Source: Alkalicella caledoniensis (lineage in GTDB: Bacteria > Bacillota > Proteinivoracia > Proteinivoracales > Proteinivoracaceae). Taken from it: a DNA stretch of 64,000 bases. Each line of letters starts with the position of its first letter. Positions within the stretch are counted from its first letter, which is position 1. The DNA lies in the NCBI RefSeq assembly GCF_014467015.1, contig NZ_CP058559.1:2232001-2296000 (forward strand), written 5' to 3'. The notes beneath the pieces are model-generated. The model saw only the letters and a list, made by a program, of their open reading frames with translations, ran no database searches and was not told where the DNA came from. This document shows, piece by piece, positions 1 to 8,617 of the stretch. The translations under genes were made by a program, and so were the position numbers.

Positions 1-1315
1 TGCTCTTCCATTTGCCAGTACTATAATAACCTACAGTAAGGATTAAGCCAAGGGTCCATCCACTGGGTATAGACCACCAGATTCCGTCAGAACCTAAACG
101 AGGGGTAAGCAAGTAAGCAACTGGTACCCTTATAAGCCATAGGGTGATCATGGAGATAAATAAAGGAACCATGGTATCGCCAGCCCCTCGTAAAACTCCT
201 GTTGTTATGAACATAACTGAAACTACAACGTAGAATAGAGATACGATTTGAATTTTTCTCATTCCGATGGCCACAACCTCTGGATTAGAGTCAAACATCC
301 TCATAAGTGGCTCTCCAAATACAAATAATGAAATAGTAACAAATAAGGCCATGGCAGAAGACATGATGATAGTAGTTATATAACCTTTTTTAACTCTATG
401 CATTTTGTTGGCGCCTATGTTTTGACCAACAAAAGTAGAGATGGCCTGACCGAAGTTCATAATAGGCATCAAGGCAAAGGCATCTATTCTTCCAGCAGCA
501 GTATAAGCAGCCATGGTGTTAGAACCAAAGGAATTAACAAGGCCTTGAAGGGCTATCATACCTAGTGAAAATAGAGTCTGCTGAATACCGCTAGGTATAC
601 CGATTTTGAGGCATTTAAGGAAAATCAACTTATCAAAGACCATCTCCTTGATATTAACTGAAAGTAGAGACTTAGTCTTACTTAGATGATATAATCCAAA
701 GAAAAATGAACAACTTTGTGCAATAACAGTAGCCCAAGCTACACCAGCAACACCCCAACCAAATACGCCAACGAACAATAAGTCCAAGGCAATGTTTATC
801 ACTGAGGCAATAATTAGAAAGGTTAGGGGAGTTTTAGAATCTCCTACACCCCTTAGAATTGCACTAATGGCATTGTAACCGAAAGTAGAAACCATACCTA
901 TAAACATGATATTTAAGTAAGTTTGAGCCAAAGGTAGAACAGAATCTGGGGTGTTAAGCAAAGCCAGGATATGCTTGCTAAACAATAATCCAATTATGGT
1001 GGTAGCTATAGATGCAAAAAACAAGAATATATATGTTGTACCTACAGTCTTTTTAACCATCTCAAAATCCTTAGCTCCAAAATACTGAGAAATCAATATG
1101 GTAGCACCCATGGTAACTCCCATGAGTAATGATACTAATAAAAATATTATGGGAAAACTAGCACCCACTGCTGCTAAAGCATCGGTCCCCTCGAACCTAC
1201 CGATTATTATACTATCTACCGTATTATACAATTGCTGAAAAACATTTCCTATTAACATGGGAAGTGTAAAGTAAAAAATCTGTTTGGGAATATTCCCTTC
1301 TGTAAGGTCTCTCAT
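1..1315 (-). CDS. MATE family efflux transporter (partial, C-terminus outside window)
   Basis: This is an inner-membrane multidrug/cation antiporter of the MATE family (MepA/NorM-like), expected to expel organic cations or drugs in exchange for Na+ or H+. The reverse strand is open for 438 codons from an ATG at 1315, preceded by a GGAGG-type site. The start reads MRDLTEGNIPKQIFYF and is followed by the MATE hallmark PMLIGNVFQQLYNTVDSIIIG, then alternating hydrophobic segments. Full-length members are about 450 residues, so only a few C-terminal residues are missing. A 47-bp hairpin (1375-1421) lies in its upstream region. The substrate cannot be told from sequence. Confidence 0.9.
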   Translation of the reverse strand, partial: MRDLTEGNIPKQIFYFTLPMLIGNVFQQLYNTVDSIIIGRFEGTDALAAVGASFPIIFLLVSLLMGVTMGATILISQYFGAKDFEMVKKTVGTTYIFLFFASIATTIIGLLFSKHILALLNTPDSVLPLAQTYLNIMFIGMVSTFGYNAISAILRGVGDSKTPLTFLIIASVINIALDLLFVGVFGWGVAGVAWATVIAQSCSFFFGLYHLSKTKSLLSVNIKEMVFDKLIFLKCLKIGIPSGIQQTLFSLGMIALQGLVNSFGSNTMAAYTAAGRIDAFALMPIMNFGQAISTFVGQNIGANKMHRVKKGYITTIIMSSAMALFVTISLFVFGEPLMRMFDSNPEVVAIGMRKIQIVSLFYVVVSVMFITTGVLRGAGDTMVPLFISMITLWLIRVPVAYLLTPRLGSDGIWWSIPSGWTLGLILTVGYYSTGKWKS

Positions 1316-1374
1316 GGTTTCCTCCTGTATGCGAAATATTTTAAACTAAAATAATTCTAAACCAAAAATAATAA

Positions 1375-1421
1375 AAGGTCAATAAGAAAAGTTCGGTTAT
1401 AGAACTTTTTTTATTGACCTT
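1375..1421 (-). promoter_or_regulatory. Long hairpin between divergent MATE and DmpA-like genes
   Basis: An inverted repeat has arms AAGGTCAATAA and AAAAGTTC, separated by one mismatched base, and a 7-nt loop, giving 19 pairs. On the minus strand it is followed by a T-rich run about 60 nt before the MATE start, so it could act as an attenuator of that gene. A protein-binding site is the alternative. No promoter was assigned with confidence. Confidence 0.45.
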
Positions 1422-1525
1422 CAAGGTTCACGGAATAAGCTAACTTTGGAATTCTTTTTCTTGGTATAAAAAATAAGCAGGATTAACATATAAGTTATCG
1501 AAATATTATAACAGGAGGTGTAGCT

Positions 1526-2564
1526 ATGAAAAATAAGAGAATATCCATTAGAGACTATGGAATACATATAGGGACATTACACACTGGTGAACTGAATTCC
1601 ATAACAGATGTAAAAGGGGTAGAAGTTGGGCACGTAACTTTACAAAATGGAGATATGCAAACCGGTGTAACTGCGATAATACCCCATGAAGGCAATATAT
1701 TTAAAGATAAATTAATTGCTCAGAGCCATGTAATAAATGGATTTGGCAAAACAATAGGAACTATACAACTAGATGAGCTAGGAACCTTGGAGACCCCTAT
1801 AATTTTAACTAATACTTTAAGTATAGGGGCCTGTTCTGAAGGACTTGTAGAATATATACTAAGTCAAAACCCACAGATAGGGCGGGATACAGGAACAGTA
1901 AACCCAGTGGTGGCAGAGTGTAATGATATGTATCTTAACGATATTAGGGCAGGTTTTGTTAAGAAGGAGCATGTGAGAATGGCAATTGCCAATTCAACAG
2001 TTGATTGAAGAGGGTGCTGTGGGGGCAGGAACGGGGATGTCATGTTATGGTTTAAAGGGAGGGATAGGAAGCTCTTCTAGGATAATTGAATACCTTTACG
2101 GAACATATACCCTTGGAGTACTGGTGTTATCAAACTTTGGGAAAACAGAAGACTTTATATTAAATGGGACAAGGATAGGATGCGACATAAAAAACAAGAT
2201 AGAACAAAGCACAATTGAGGATAAGGGTTCAATAATAATAGTTGTGGCAACAGACCTACCAGTGGATAGTAGACAGCTAAATAGAATTATCAAAAGGGCA
2301 TCCTCAGGCTTAGCTAAAACTGGATCTTATTATGGTCACGGTAGTGGGGATGTGGTTATTGGATTTAGTACATATAAAAGAATACCCCATGAAAACAAAG
2401 GACTAATAAAATATACTACAATACATGAAGATGATATAGATCAAGCTTTCAAGGCTGTGGCAGAAGCAACAGAAGAAGCAATTCTTAATTCCATGGTTGC
2501 TGCTGAGACCACAGTAGGAAGAGAAGGACATATAAGGTATTCTTTACGTAATTTCTTATTTTAG
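1526..2564 (+). pseudogene. P1/DmpA-type aminopeptidase (peptidase S58), frameshifted
   Basis: This family is Ntn-like, self-cleaving L-aminopeptidase/D-esterases. The N-terminal 160 codons (1526-2008) contain ITDVKGVEVGHVTL and NPVVAECNDMYLNDIR. The C-terminal part continues in the +1 frame with EEGAVGAGTGMSCYGLKGGIGSSSR-type sequence, where cleavage normally exposes the Ser after GGIG as nucleophile (about residue 182 of the repaired protein). Dropping one T near 2006-2008 fuses VNSTVD-like sequence to EEGAVG and restores about 345 residues, close to the family length. The break lies just before the active-site segment, so as read no active enzyme is made. A sequencing error is possible. 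The start has a good AGGAGGTG site. The neighbouring downstream gene is the dha activator. Confidence 0.8.
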
Positions 2565-2586
2565 ATCATTACAAAGGGGTGATCAA

Positions 2587-4614
2587 ATGGATAAAGGAGT
2601 AAAAATCACAATAAATTATGATAAAGGTATCCACACACGAATAGCTGCCATGGTTGTAAAGAGATGTCAGCAGATTATGGATAAGTACAAATGCCAACTT
2701 TACATAAGAAGGGAAAAAGATGACACTGTATTACCGGGCAACAGTTTATTAGCGCTTATATCAATGAGAATACGGCAAGGAGAAAGTATATGGGTCTTTA
2801 GTGATAGTGAGGATGAAGATGGAGTTAATGATTTTGCTAATTTCTTGAAGGGCTCTTTTACAATAAACCAAAGTGAAATTGATGAAGTGGATAGTTTAAT
2901 TCAAAACAATGTTTTAGCCAGTGAGAAGATATTTGAAAGTATTGCCAATGGACTAATTGTACTTGATGAAAAGAATGTTATTAATGTATTTAACAAAGCT
3001 GCAGAGCGCATCACTGGAATTTCAGCAAAAGTTGCAGTGGGTAAAAAATCCAATGAAATAATTGCGAGCTTGCAGCTTCAGGAAGTCATAGCAACAGGAA
3101 TAGGCCAAACGGGGTTGAAACAAAAAATTGGTGAAAAGGTAGTAATTACAAATAGGGGACCTATAATCATAGACAATAAAATAATGGGTGCTGTTGCAGT
3201 TTTTCAGGACATCTCAGAAATTGAAAAATTATCTTGGGAGCTTAATGGTGTAAAGGAATTAAAGCAGAAACTGGAAAACATATTAGAGAACGTTGATGAT
3301 GGAATTTGTATGGTTGACGAAAAACATGTAATTACATATCTGAATAGACCTTTTCAACGGATAATGGAGGTAAGTAATAAATCAATAGGAAAAAATGTTT
3401 TTGAAGTTTTACCTCCTGATATTATTAGTGTGGAATCTAGCCATATCTCTGAACAATCTAGTTTCATTGTAAAAAGGGATGATGGAACTGAGATAATGAT
3501 CAATATAAGTCCAGTATCACTAGATGAAAGTATAAAAGGAATTATTCTGCTAGCCAAAGAACTAACTCAGATTGAAAGACTTATGGATAGGGTTCAAGAA
3601 TTGTCTGCAAAGACTATTTTTCTACAGGAGCAACTTCTTAAAAAACAAGAATTAAGCAAACCATTTCAAAATATTATAGGTAGGAGTGGAGCTTTATTTG
3701 ATGCCCTAAATATAGCATCTAAGGCTTCTGAGACTAATAGCACTGTTTTAATTAGGGGAGAAAGCGGTACAGGAAAAGAACTCGTTGCAAAGGCAATTCA
3801 TTATTCAAGCCATAGGAGAAACAACCCTTTCGTTCGAGTTAATTGTGCAGCAATCCCAGCTAATCTACTGGAGTCAGAACTATTTGGCCATGAAAGGGGC
3901 TCCTTTACTGGAGCAATAAAACAGAAACTAGGTAAATTTGAGCTTGCCAATGGTGGAACTATTTTTTTAGATGAAATTGGTGATATGGATAAATCCATGC
4001 AAGCTAAGCTACTTAGAATATTGCAAGAAAAGGAAATTGAACGGGTAGGAGGTCTAAAGACAATTACAATTGATGTAAGGGTAATTGCAGCAACCAACTC
4101 CCCATTAGAAGTTATGATAGAAGAGGGGAATTTCCGGCAGGACCTCTATTACAGGCTCAATGTTATACCTGTTATGATGCCACCCTTAAGACACAGAAAA
4201 GGAGATATCCCGCTACTATCTCAATACTTTATCCAAAAGGTAGCAACAAAAAATAATTATCAACCTAAAGAAATCACCAAAAGCGCACTGAAATGTTTAG
4301 AGGATTACAGGTGGCCAGGGAATGTAAGGGAGTTAGAAAATATTATTGAGATGTCTATGACATTGTCCAATGATAGCATGATTAAGGTGAGTGATTTACC
4401 TCAGTATATAGTTGGAAACAAAGATAATAAGGAAATGTTAAAGGTTACTTCAGACATGGAGGGACATATACCTACACTAGAAGAAGTTGAAAGAAAATTG
4501 ATTGAACTATCCCTCCAAAAATATAGATCCTTTCGGGGAGCAGCAGAAGCATTAGGAATAAACCATAAAACCGTTGCTGCCAAAGCTCGTAAATATAATA
4601 TAAGCTCATGGTAG
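2587..4614 (+). CDS. Sigma-54-dependent activator with N-terminal HPr-like domain (DhaR-like role)
   Basis: This 675-residue enhancer-binding protein would open sigma-54 promoters using ATP. Residues 1-95 resemble HPr: GIHTRIAAMV keeps the phospho-His (H16) and Arg (R18) of HPr. Two PAS-like regions follow (about 110-210 and 230-330). The AAA+ domain has Walker A GESGTGKE (about 391-398), the sigma-54 contact loop GSFTGA (about 438-443) and Walker B FLDEIGD (about 460). A Fis-type helix-turn-helix ends the protein (EAALGINHKTVAAKARK). A -24/-12 promoter begins 7 bp after its stop, upstream of dhaM, and a second precedes dhaK, so control of the Dha phosphotransferase system is a strong inference. 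The HPr-like domain suggests the activator senses PTS phosphate flow. AGGGGTGAT precedes the ATG. Confidence 0.9.
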   Translation: MDKGVKITINYDKGIHTRIAAMVVKRCQQIMDKYKCQLYIRREKDDTVLPGNSLLALISMRIRQGESIWVFSDSEDEDGVNDFANFLKGSFTINQSEIDEVDSLIQNNVLASEKIFESIANGLIVLDEKNVINVFNKAAERITGISAKVAVGKKSNEIIASLQLQEVIATGIGQTGLKQKIGEKVVITNRGPIIIDNKIMGAVAVFQDISEIEKLSWELNGVKELKQKLENILENVDDGICMVDEKHVITYLNRPFQRIMEVSNKSIGKNVFEVLPPDIISVESSHISEQSSFIVKRDDGTEIMINISPVSLDESIKGIILLAKELTQIERLMDRVQELSAKTIFLQEQLLKKQELSKPFQNIIGRSGALFDALNIASKASETNSTVLIRGESGTGKELVAKAIHYSSHRRNNPFVRVNCAAIPANLLESELFGHERGSFTGAIKQKLGKFELANGGTIFLDEIGDMDKSMQAKLLRILQEKEIERVGGLKTITIDVRVIAATNSPLEVMIEEGNFRQDLYYRLNVIPVMMPPLRHRKGDIPLLSQYFIQKVATKNNYQPKEITKSALKCLEDYRWPGNVRELENIIEMSMTLSNDSMIKVSDLPQYIVGNKDNKEMLKVTSDMEGHIPTLEEVERKLIELSLQKYRSFRGAAEALGINHKTVAAKARKYNISSW

Positions 4615-4620
4615 CTAAAG

Positions 4621-4637
4621 TTGGCATATATATTGCA
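4621..4637 (+). promoter_or_regulatory. Sigma-54 (-24/-12) promoter of dhaM
   Basis: TTGGCA at -24 and TTGCA at -12 have GG (4623-4624) and GC (4635-4636) separated by exactly 10 bp, the invariant sigma-54 spacing. It lies between the activator's stop and dhaM, with a predicted start near 4648. It also overlaps a TTG that might otherwise be taken as a dhaM start. Confidence 0.85.
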
Positions 4638-4674
4638 GTTATATAAGTATCAAAATACGTTGGGAGGAAAGATA

Positions 4675-5067
4675 ATGGTAGGGATGGTAATAGTCTCTCA
4701 TAGTGCAAAATTAGCAGAGGGAGTTAAAGAAATAGCTGAACAGTTAAATGATGGAAGTGTTCAAATAGAACTAGCTGGAGGGGTAGATGGAGATATAATC
4801 GGAACAAGCCCTGTTAAGATTCAAAATGCCATTGAAAGATTAAAGGACAAAAAGGCAATATTGATATTTTTTGATTTAGGCAGTGCTGTCATGAGTAGTG
4901 AAATGGCCCTAGAATTATTAGATGAAGAGATAAGTGGTAAAGTATATCTAGTCAATGCACCTTTAGTAGAAGGGGTAATTGCTGCAACAGTGCAGGCGTC
5001 AACAACCGATGACATTGATAGTATTATAAAAATTGCACAAGAAAGCAAAGATATAGAAAAAATATAG
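4675..5067 (+). CDS. dhaM: DhaM-type PTS EIIA component of dihydroxyacetone kinase
   Basis: This is a 130-residue cytoplasmic EIIA(Dha) phosphocarrier, which passes phosphate from HPr to the ADP bound on DhaL. The N-terminus GMVIVSHSAKLAEG carries the active His (H9). The PIK-like AGGVDGDIIGTS and LFFDLGSAVMSSEMALE segments are characteristic. E. coli DhaM fuses EIIA, HPr and a partial EI. Here only EIIA is present, with a free HPr encoded in the dhaK operon. The ATG at 4675 was chosen over an upstream TTG because it has GGGAGGAAA in front and the TTG lies in the sigma-54 promoter. Its last codons match the 3' end of the convergent PfpI gene, both lying in an inverted-repeat element. Confidence 0.88.
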   Translation: MVGMVIVSHSAKLAEGVKEIAEQLNDGSVQIELAGGVDGDIIGTSPVKIQNAIERLKDKKAILIFFDLGSAVMSSEMALELLDEEISGKVYLVNAPLVEGVIAATVQASTTDDIDSIIKIAQESKDIEKI

Positions 5068-5069
5068 TA

Positions 5070-5100
5070 AAAGGGAGTAGGTAAAAAAACCTACTCCCTT
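5070..5100 (+). terminator. Hairpin after dhaM
   Basis: AAGGGAGTAGG pairs with CCTACTCCCTT around an A-rich loop, 2 bp after the dhaM stop. The same hairpin recurs at 7031-7061 as part of a larger inverted repeat. A T-run is weak, so terminator function is likely but not certain. Confidence 0.6.
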
Positions 5101-5292
5101 CAGACTGATGACAAAGTCATTTTTTGTAATGTCGCATATTAAACGCTACACAAAATTCTGTGTCGAGACTTAAGGCTTCTATCTAAACTCCAGAAGGGGA
5201 CAGCTCCAATTCACCGTCCCTGGTTCAATGGAGCTCTCGGAACGTCAGACTGTGTGAGAATTAAACAATAATATATGTCTAAAATGCCTCCA

Positions 5293-5314
5293 AAGTACTG
5301 TAAATACAGTACTT
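5293..5314. terminator. Palindrome upstream of IS transposase
   Basis: AAGTACTGTA/TACAGTACTT form a perfect 10-bp stem with an AA spacer, followed by a T-rich stretch. Lying between the IS end and the transposase, it would block read-in transcription from outside, a common IS safeguard. Confidence 0.55.
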
Positions 5315-5368
5315 TTCCCTTTTTCTGTAGTATAATTAAGTTATAGAATATCGGAGAGGGGATTTTAA

Positions 5369-6868
5369 ATGTCATTTATACAAGGTACAGATAGAAAGCA
5401 AAAAACAATGTTTCCTGACTGCATAGAAGATTACATAGGTGAGGATAATCCCGTTAGGGTAATTGATGAATACGTAAAACTGGTCAATATGAGTGCATTC
5501 ACTAAATCAAAGGAACACCGCAGAGGTGCACCAGGATATCATCCCTCTGTTTTATTGAAGTTATATCTATATGGGTATGTAAATGGCATAAGATCATCTA
5601 GAAAGCTAGAAACAGAATCTCACAGGAATATAGAAGTGGTTTGGCTATTACAAAAACTAAAACCTGATTTTAAAACAATAGCTGATTTCAGGAAAGAAAA
5701 TAAAACTCAGCTAAAACAAGTTTTCAAGGATTTTACTAAGTTGTGTAAGGATCTCAAACTATTAGGCGAGGAATTCATAGCAATAGATGGGACTAAAATT
5801 CAAGCTAATAATTCAAAGAAGAATAATTTCTCAAAGAAAAAAATACAAAGACACAAACAATATATCGAAGATAAGGTTAATTCCTATCTAGATTTGTTAG
5901 AAAGCAGTGACAAAGACGATTCACCTAAACTTAAGTATACACCTGAAGAAATTCAGCAAAAAATTGAAAAACTCAAGGAGCGTAAAATTAAATTTGAAGA
6001 GTTGGAAAAAAAACTACAGGATAGCGAAAGTAATGAAATATCTACAGTTGACGAAGATGCTAGGCTTATGGACAACAAAAACAATGGTGTTACTGTAGCA
6101 TATAACATACAAACAGCTGTAGACTCTAAGCATGGTATTATAGTCGCATATGATGTTACAAACAATCCCGCAGATCAAGGTAACCTAAATTCACTTGCAG
6201 AAAAGGCTAAAGATATATTTGGAAAAAGGAAACTTGAAGTAGCGGCAGATAAAGGCTATTACCAAGCAGACGACCTCATGAAATGTGAGAGAAACGAAAC
6301 AACAGTCTATTTGCCAAAACAGTCGTATTCTAACGCCACAGGAGACAAAGATTTCTACGGAGATAAATTTACTTATGTGCCTGAAAAAGACTTATATATT
6401 TGTCCTTTGGGCCATGAATTACGCAGAATAAACCACAAATCAAAAGAACCAAAAAGAATAAAATATAGAAACTACGATGCCTGTAAAAACTGTGAATCAA
6501 AAAGCAAATGCACCACTGCAGCCAAAGGCAGGATAATAAATCGGTCACCTAACCAAGATTTTTTGGATACTATAGATGCTAGAACAGAAGCAAATATGGA
6601 CAAATACCTACAAAGGCAGATGATTGTTGAGCATCCTTATGGAACCATCAAAAGGACAATGAATGCTGGGTATTTTTTAACAAGAGGGATGGATTCTGTA
6701 ACTACAGAGACAGCCCTAGTTTTGCTAGCCTATAATTTTAAAAGAGTAATAAATATTATAGGAGTGAAAGAACTACTAAGGATATTAGTAGCTCTTAGAC
6801 CCACTTTATCATTGTATTTTTATATGTTTAAGTCATATTGCACCAAAAGACAGGAAATTTACGGCTAA
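5369..6868 (+). CDS. IS1182 family transposase (copy 1)
   Basis: This 499-residue DDE transposase catalyses cut-and-join of its own IS. The N-terminus SFIQGTDRKQKTMFPDCIED and HRRGAPGYHPSVLLKLYLYG match the IS1182 type. Likely catalytic acidic residues lie in FIAIDGTKIQAN, EVAADKGYYQADD and MIVEHPYGTIKR. A Cys cluster (CPLGHE, CKNCESKSKC) lies between the second and third. It is intact, with a GGAGAGGGG site before the ATG and a -10-like TATAAT 20-30 bp upstream. The stop codon falls inside a GGCTAATC/GATTAGCC hairpin at the IS end. Confidence 0.95.
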   Translation: MSFIQGTDRKQKTMFPDCIEDYIGEDNPVRVIDEYVKLVNMSAFTKSKEHRRGAPGYHPSVLLKLYLYGYVNGIRSSRKLETESHRNIEVVWLLQKLKPDFKTIADFRKENKTQLKQVFKDFTKLCKDLKLLGEEFIAIDGTKIQANNSKKNNFSKKKIQRHKQYIEDKVNSYLDLLESSDKDDSPKLKYTPEEIQQKIEKLKERKIKFEELEKKLQDSESNEISTVDEDARLMDNKNNGVTVAYNIQTAVDSKHGIIVAYDVTNNPADQGNLNSLAEKAKDIFGKRKLEVAADKGYYQADDLMKCERNETTVYLPKQSYSNATGDKDFYGDKFTYVPEKDLYICPLGHELRRINHKSKEPKRIKYRNYDACKNCESKSKCTTAAKGRIINRSPNQDFLDTIDARTEANMDKYLQRQMIVEHPYGTIKRTMNAGYFLTRGMDSVTTETALVLLAYNFKRVINIIGVKELLRILVALRPTLSLYFYMFKSYCTKRQEIYG

Positions 6869-7030
6869 TCCTTGAGTTTTTAGAGATTAGCCACACAGTC
6901 TGACGTCCTATTCCTCGCCCCTTCTTGCGTTTAGCTATTCAGCTCTTAAGTCTATCTCCTCGAATTGATTGTGCTGCTTTTTAATATGCAATTCGGGTCA
7001 ATGACTTTGTCTAAGTTTGTCTACAAGCTA

Positions 7031-7061
7031 AAGGGAGTAGGTAAAAAAACCTACTCCCTTT
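7031..7061 (-). terminator. Hairpin after the PfpI gene
   Basis: This is the mirror copy of the hairpin after dhaM (GGGAGTAGG / CCTACTCCC), located 3 bp beyond the PfpI stop on the minus strand. It marks the end of the dhaK operon. Confidence 0.55.
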
Positions 7062-7063
7062 TA

Positions 7064-7582
7064 CTATATCATTAAATCTATAAAGGCCCTCATATAATCG
7101 GGCAGATCAGGTGGACGTCTACTGGAAACTAAATTTTTGTCAACTACAACAGGAACATCAACCCACGTGGCCCCCGCATTTTCCATATCATCTTTAATCC
7201 CAGGGGTGCTGGTAACTGTTTTGCCATCTAGAATCTTAGCAGATATAAGTACCCAACCAGCATGACATATCTGTCCGATAGGCTTATTTAATTGATCCAT
7301 TTTTTGTACCAGATCTATAACCTCTGGGTAGCGTCTTAACTTGTCAGGAGCCCATCCACCGGGAACAAGTATAGCGTCATACATATGGGCATCAACTTCA
7401 CCGAAAGATAAATCAGTTGTTGCAGGAACACCGTACTTACCAATATATTTGGTTTTTGCTTCTGGGCCTACTAAATCTACAGTAGCCCCTTCTTCCTGTA
7501 GCCTTAATATGGGATACCACAACTCTAAATCCTCAAAGTCATGGTCAACTAAAGCTATAATTTTACGACCAATTAGATTCAT
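7064..7582 (-). CDS. DJ-1/PfpI family protein (glyoxalase/deglycase-like)
   Basis: About 172 residues of the PfpI class I glutamine-amidotransferase-like fold, whose members act on methylglyoxal or glycated products or as stress proteases. The nucleophile elbow GQICHAGW gives Cys106-His107, and the conserved Glu is in DHDFEDLELWYP (E17). It is the last gene of the dhaK-dhaL-HPr operon. Dihydroxyacetone phosphate breaks down to methylglyoxal, so a detoxifying role beside Dha kinase is plausible. The ATG at 7582 was chosen for its GGAAGGTGA spacing; a GTG at 7591 is an in-frame alternative. Confidence 0.88.
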   Translation of the reverse strand: MNLIGRKIIALVDHDFEDLELWYPILRLQEEGATVDLVGPEAKTKYIGKYGVPATTDLSFGEVDAHMYDAILVPGGWAPDKLRRYPEVIDLVQKMDQLNKPIGQICHAGWVLISAKILDGKTVTSTPGIKDDMENAGATWVDVPVVVDKNLVSSRRPPDLPDYMRAFIDLMI

Positions 7583-7625
7583 ACTAATCACCTTCCACTA
7601 AAAAATTTATAATTATATTTTATAG

Positions 7626-7886
7626 CTATTCAAAATTATTTTCAAACAGAGAAACTATTTCCTTAAGGGCTATTTCTTCATCTTCGCCGGATATATTAAG
7701 GCTTACTATTTCTCCTTGTTTGACCCTTAAGGACATCAAGGATAATATACTTTTACAATTGGCGGTTTTATCTTTATATCTAATATCTATGTTGCTAGAA
7801 TACTTGGCTGCAGCTTTAACTAACATTGCAGCTGGTCTAGCATGTAGCCCTACTTCATTGGTTACCTTTATTGATTTCTCAATCAT
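7626..7886 (-). CDS. HPr family phosphocarrier protein
   Basis: This 86-residue cytosolic HPr keeps the phosphorylation motif GLHARPAAMLV (His15, Arg17) and the regulatory CKSILSLMSL (Ser46), the site used by HPr kinase in Firmicutes. It sits between dhaL and the PfpI gene with short gaps, so it probably supplies phosphate to the EIIA-only DhaM encoded nearby. A housekeeping PtsH is expected elsewhere in the genome but cannot be checked here. Confidence 0.92.
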   Translation of the reverse strand: MIEKSIKVTNEVGLHARPAAMLVKAAAKYSSNIDIRYKDKTANCKSILSLMSLRVKQGEIVSLNISGEDEEIALKEIVSLFENNFE

Positions 7887-7912
7887 GTATGATCATCCCT
7901 TCGGATAATAGA

Positions 7913-8539
7913 TTAGTCAGCCAAGTTGTCTATAATTGTTTTAATAATTAAGTAACTTGAGGTAGCACCAGGATCTTGATGCCCGATACTTCTATCACCA
8001 AGATAGTTGGCTCGCCCCTTTTTAGCTGCTACTGTCTTTGTATAGTCAACGCCATTTTTAGCTGCAACTAAAATGTTTTGTATCAGATTTTCTTTATCTA
8101 AATTATCTTCAACACCGGCTTTATAGGCTTCATATGCGGGTATTAAGGTGTCGAGCATTGTTTTATCTCCCCTTGAAGCCTTGCCCCTTGAGATAATTCC
8201 CGATATAGCAGCATCAAACATTGCTAAACCATCCTCATTGTTAAGAGAGTATTTACCTTTAGCAATTTGTCCTGCGCGCATGAATGCAGTGCCATAAAGG
8301 GGGCCTGAAGCTCCACCTACCTTAGAAATAAGTATCATTGCTATGGTGGACAAAATATTACCACAGTCTTTATCATTCAGGTCCTCGATTTTATCAACTA
8401 TGGCTGAAAAACCTCTATCTAGGTTAATTCCGTGATCACCATCTCCAATTGCTTGATCTAGATCAGTCAAATAAGCTCTATTCTCTTTTATAACTTTAGC
8501 GATGCTATTGATAGTTTTTACCAAGTTGTTATTATCCAT
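7913..8539 (-). CDS. dhaL: Dihydroxyacetone kinase subunit DhaL (ADP-binding)
   Basis: 208 residues, the normal length for DhaL. This subunit holds ADP-Mg permanently; the ADP is rephosphorylated by DhaM and transfers phosphate to dihydroxyacetone on DhaK. The Mg-binding motif DQAIGDGDHGINLDRGF (Asp33, Asp35, His36) and GGASGPLYGTAF are clear, as is RSIGHQDPGATSS near the C-terminus. It starts at ATG 8539 with AAGAGGTGGTT in front and lies 78 bp after dhaK in the same operon. Confidence 0.95.
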   Translation of the reverse strand: MDNNNLVKTINSIAKVIKENRAYLTDLDQAIGDGDHGINLDRGFSAIVDKIEDLNDKDCGNILSTIAMILISKVGGASGPLYGTAFMRAGQIAKGKYSLNNEDGLAMFDAAISGIISRGKASRGDKTMLDTLIPAYEAYKAGVEDNLDKENLIQNILVAAKNGVDYTKTVAAKKGRANYLGDRSIGHQDPGATSSYLIIKTIIDNLAD

Positions 8540-8617
8540 AGAAAACCACCTCTTTTAGTTGAAGATATTATATTAGTTTAGGCTTAGAGAAAACAATTTC
8601 CCTAAGCCTAAGAAGGT

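Larger units (their letters stand above)
5246..6902 (+). mobile_element. IS1182-family insertion sequence, copy 1
   Basis: The element is 1657 bp with perfect 11-bp terminal inverted repeats (CAGACTGTGTG at 5246-5256, CACACAGTCTG at 6892-6902). It is flanked by the 4-bp target duplication ACGT (5242-5245 and 6903-6906). It carries one intact transposase gene. A second copy of the same length lies at 53966-55622 in opposite orientation, differing at only a few bases (for example a Gly-to-Ser change in the transposase), so both insertions are recent. Confidence 0.95.
5061..7066. repeat. Inverted-repeat element (arms about 180 and 160 bp) interrupted by IS1182 copy 1
   Basis: The left flank (5061-5245) and the reverse complement of the right flank (7066-6903) align over most of their length. 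Shared blocks include ATATAGTAAAAGGGAGTAGG, CCTACTCCCTT, GACAAAGTCATT, GCATATTAAA, GACTTAAG and AGAAGGGG. Removing the IS and one copy of its 4-bp duplication leaves a near-palindromic element of about 345 bp between the convergent dhaM and PfpI genes. It may be a MITE-like or dispersed intergenic repeat. Confidence 0.65.

Noticed and set aside
1986-2008. Programmed +1 frameshift in the DmpA-like gene
   Set aside because: No slippery CTT TGA-like site or internal Shine-Dalgarno stimulator was seen; a plain indel is simpler.
4621-4674. Upstream TTG start for dhaM
   Set aside because: The TTG lies inside the sigma-54 promoter; ATG 4675 has a proper ribosome site and the family N-terminus.
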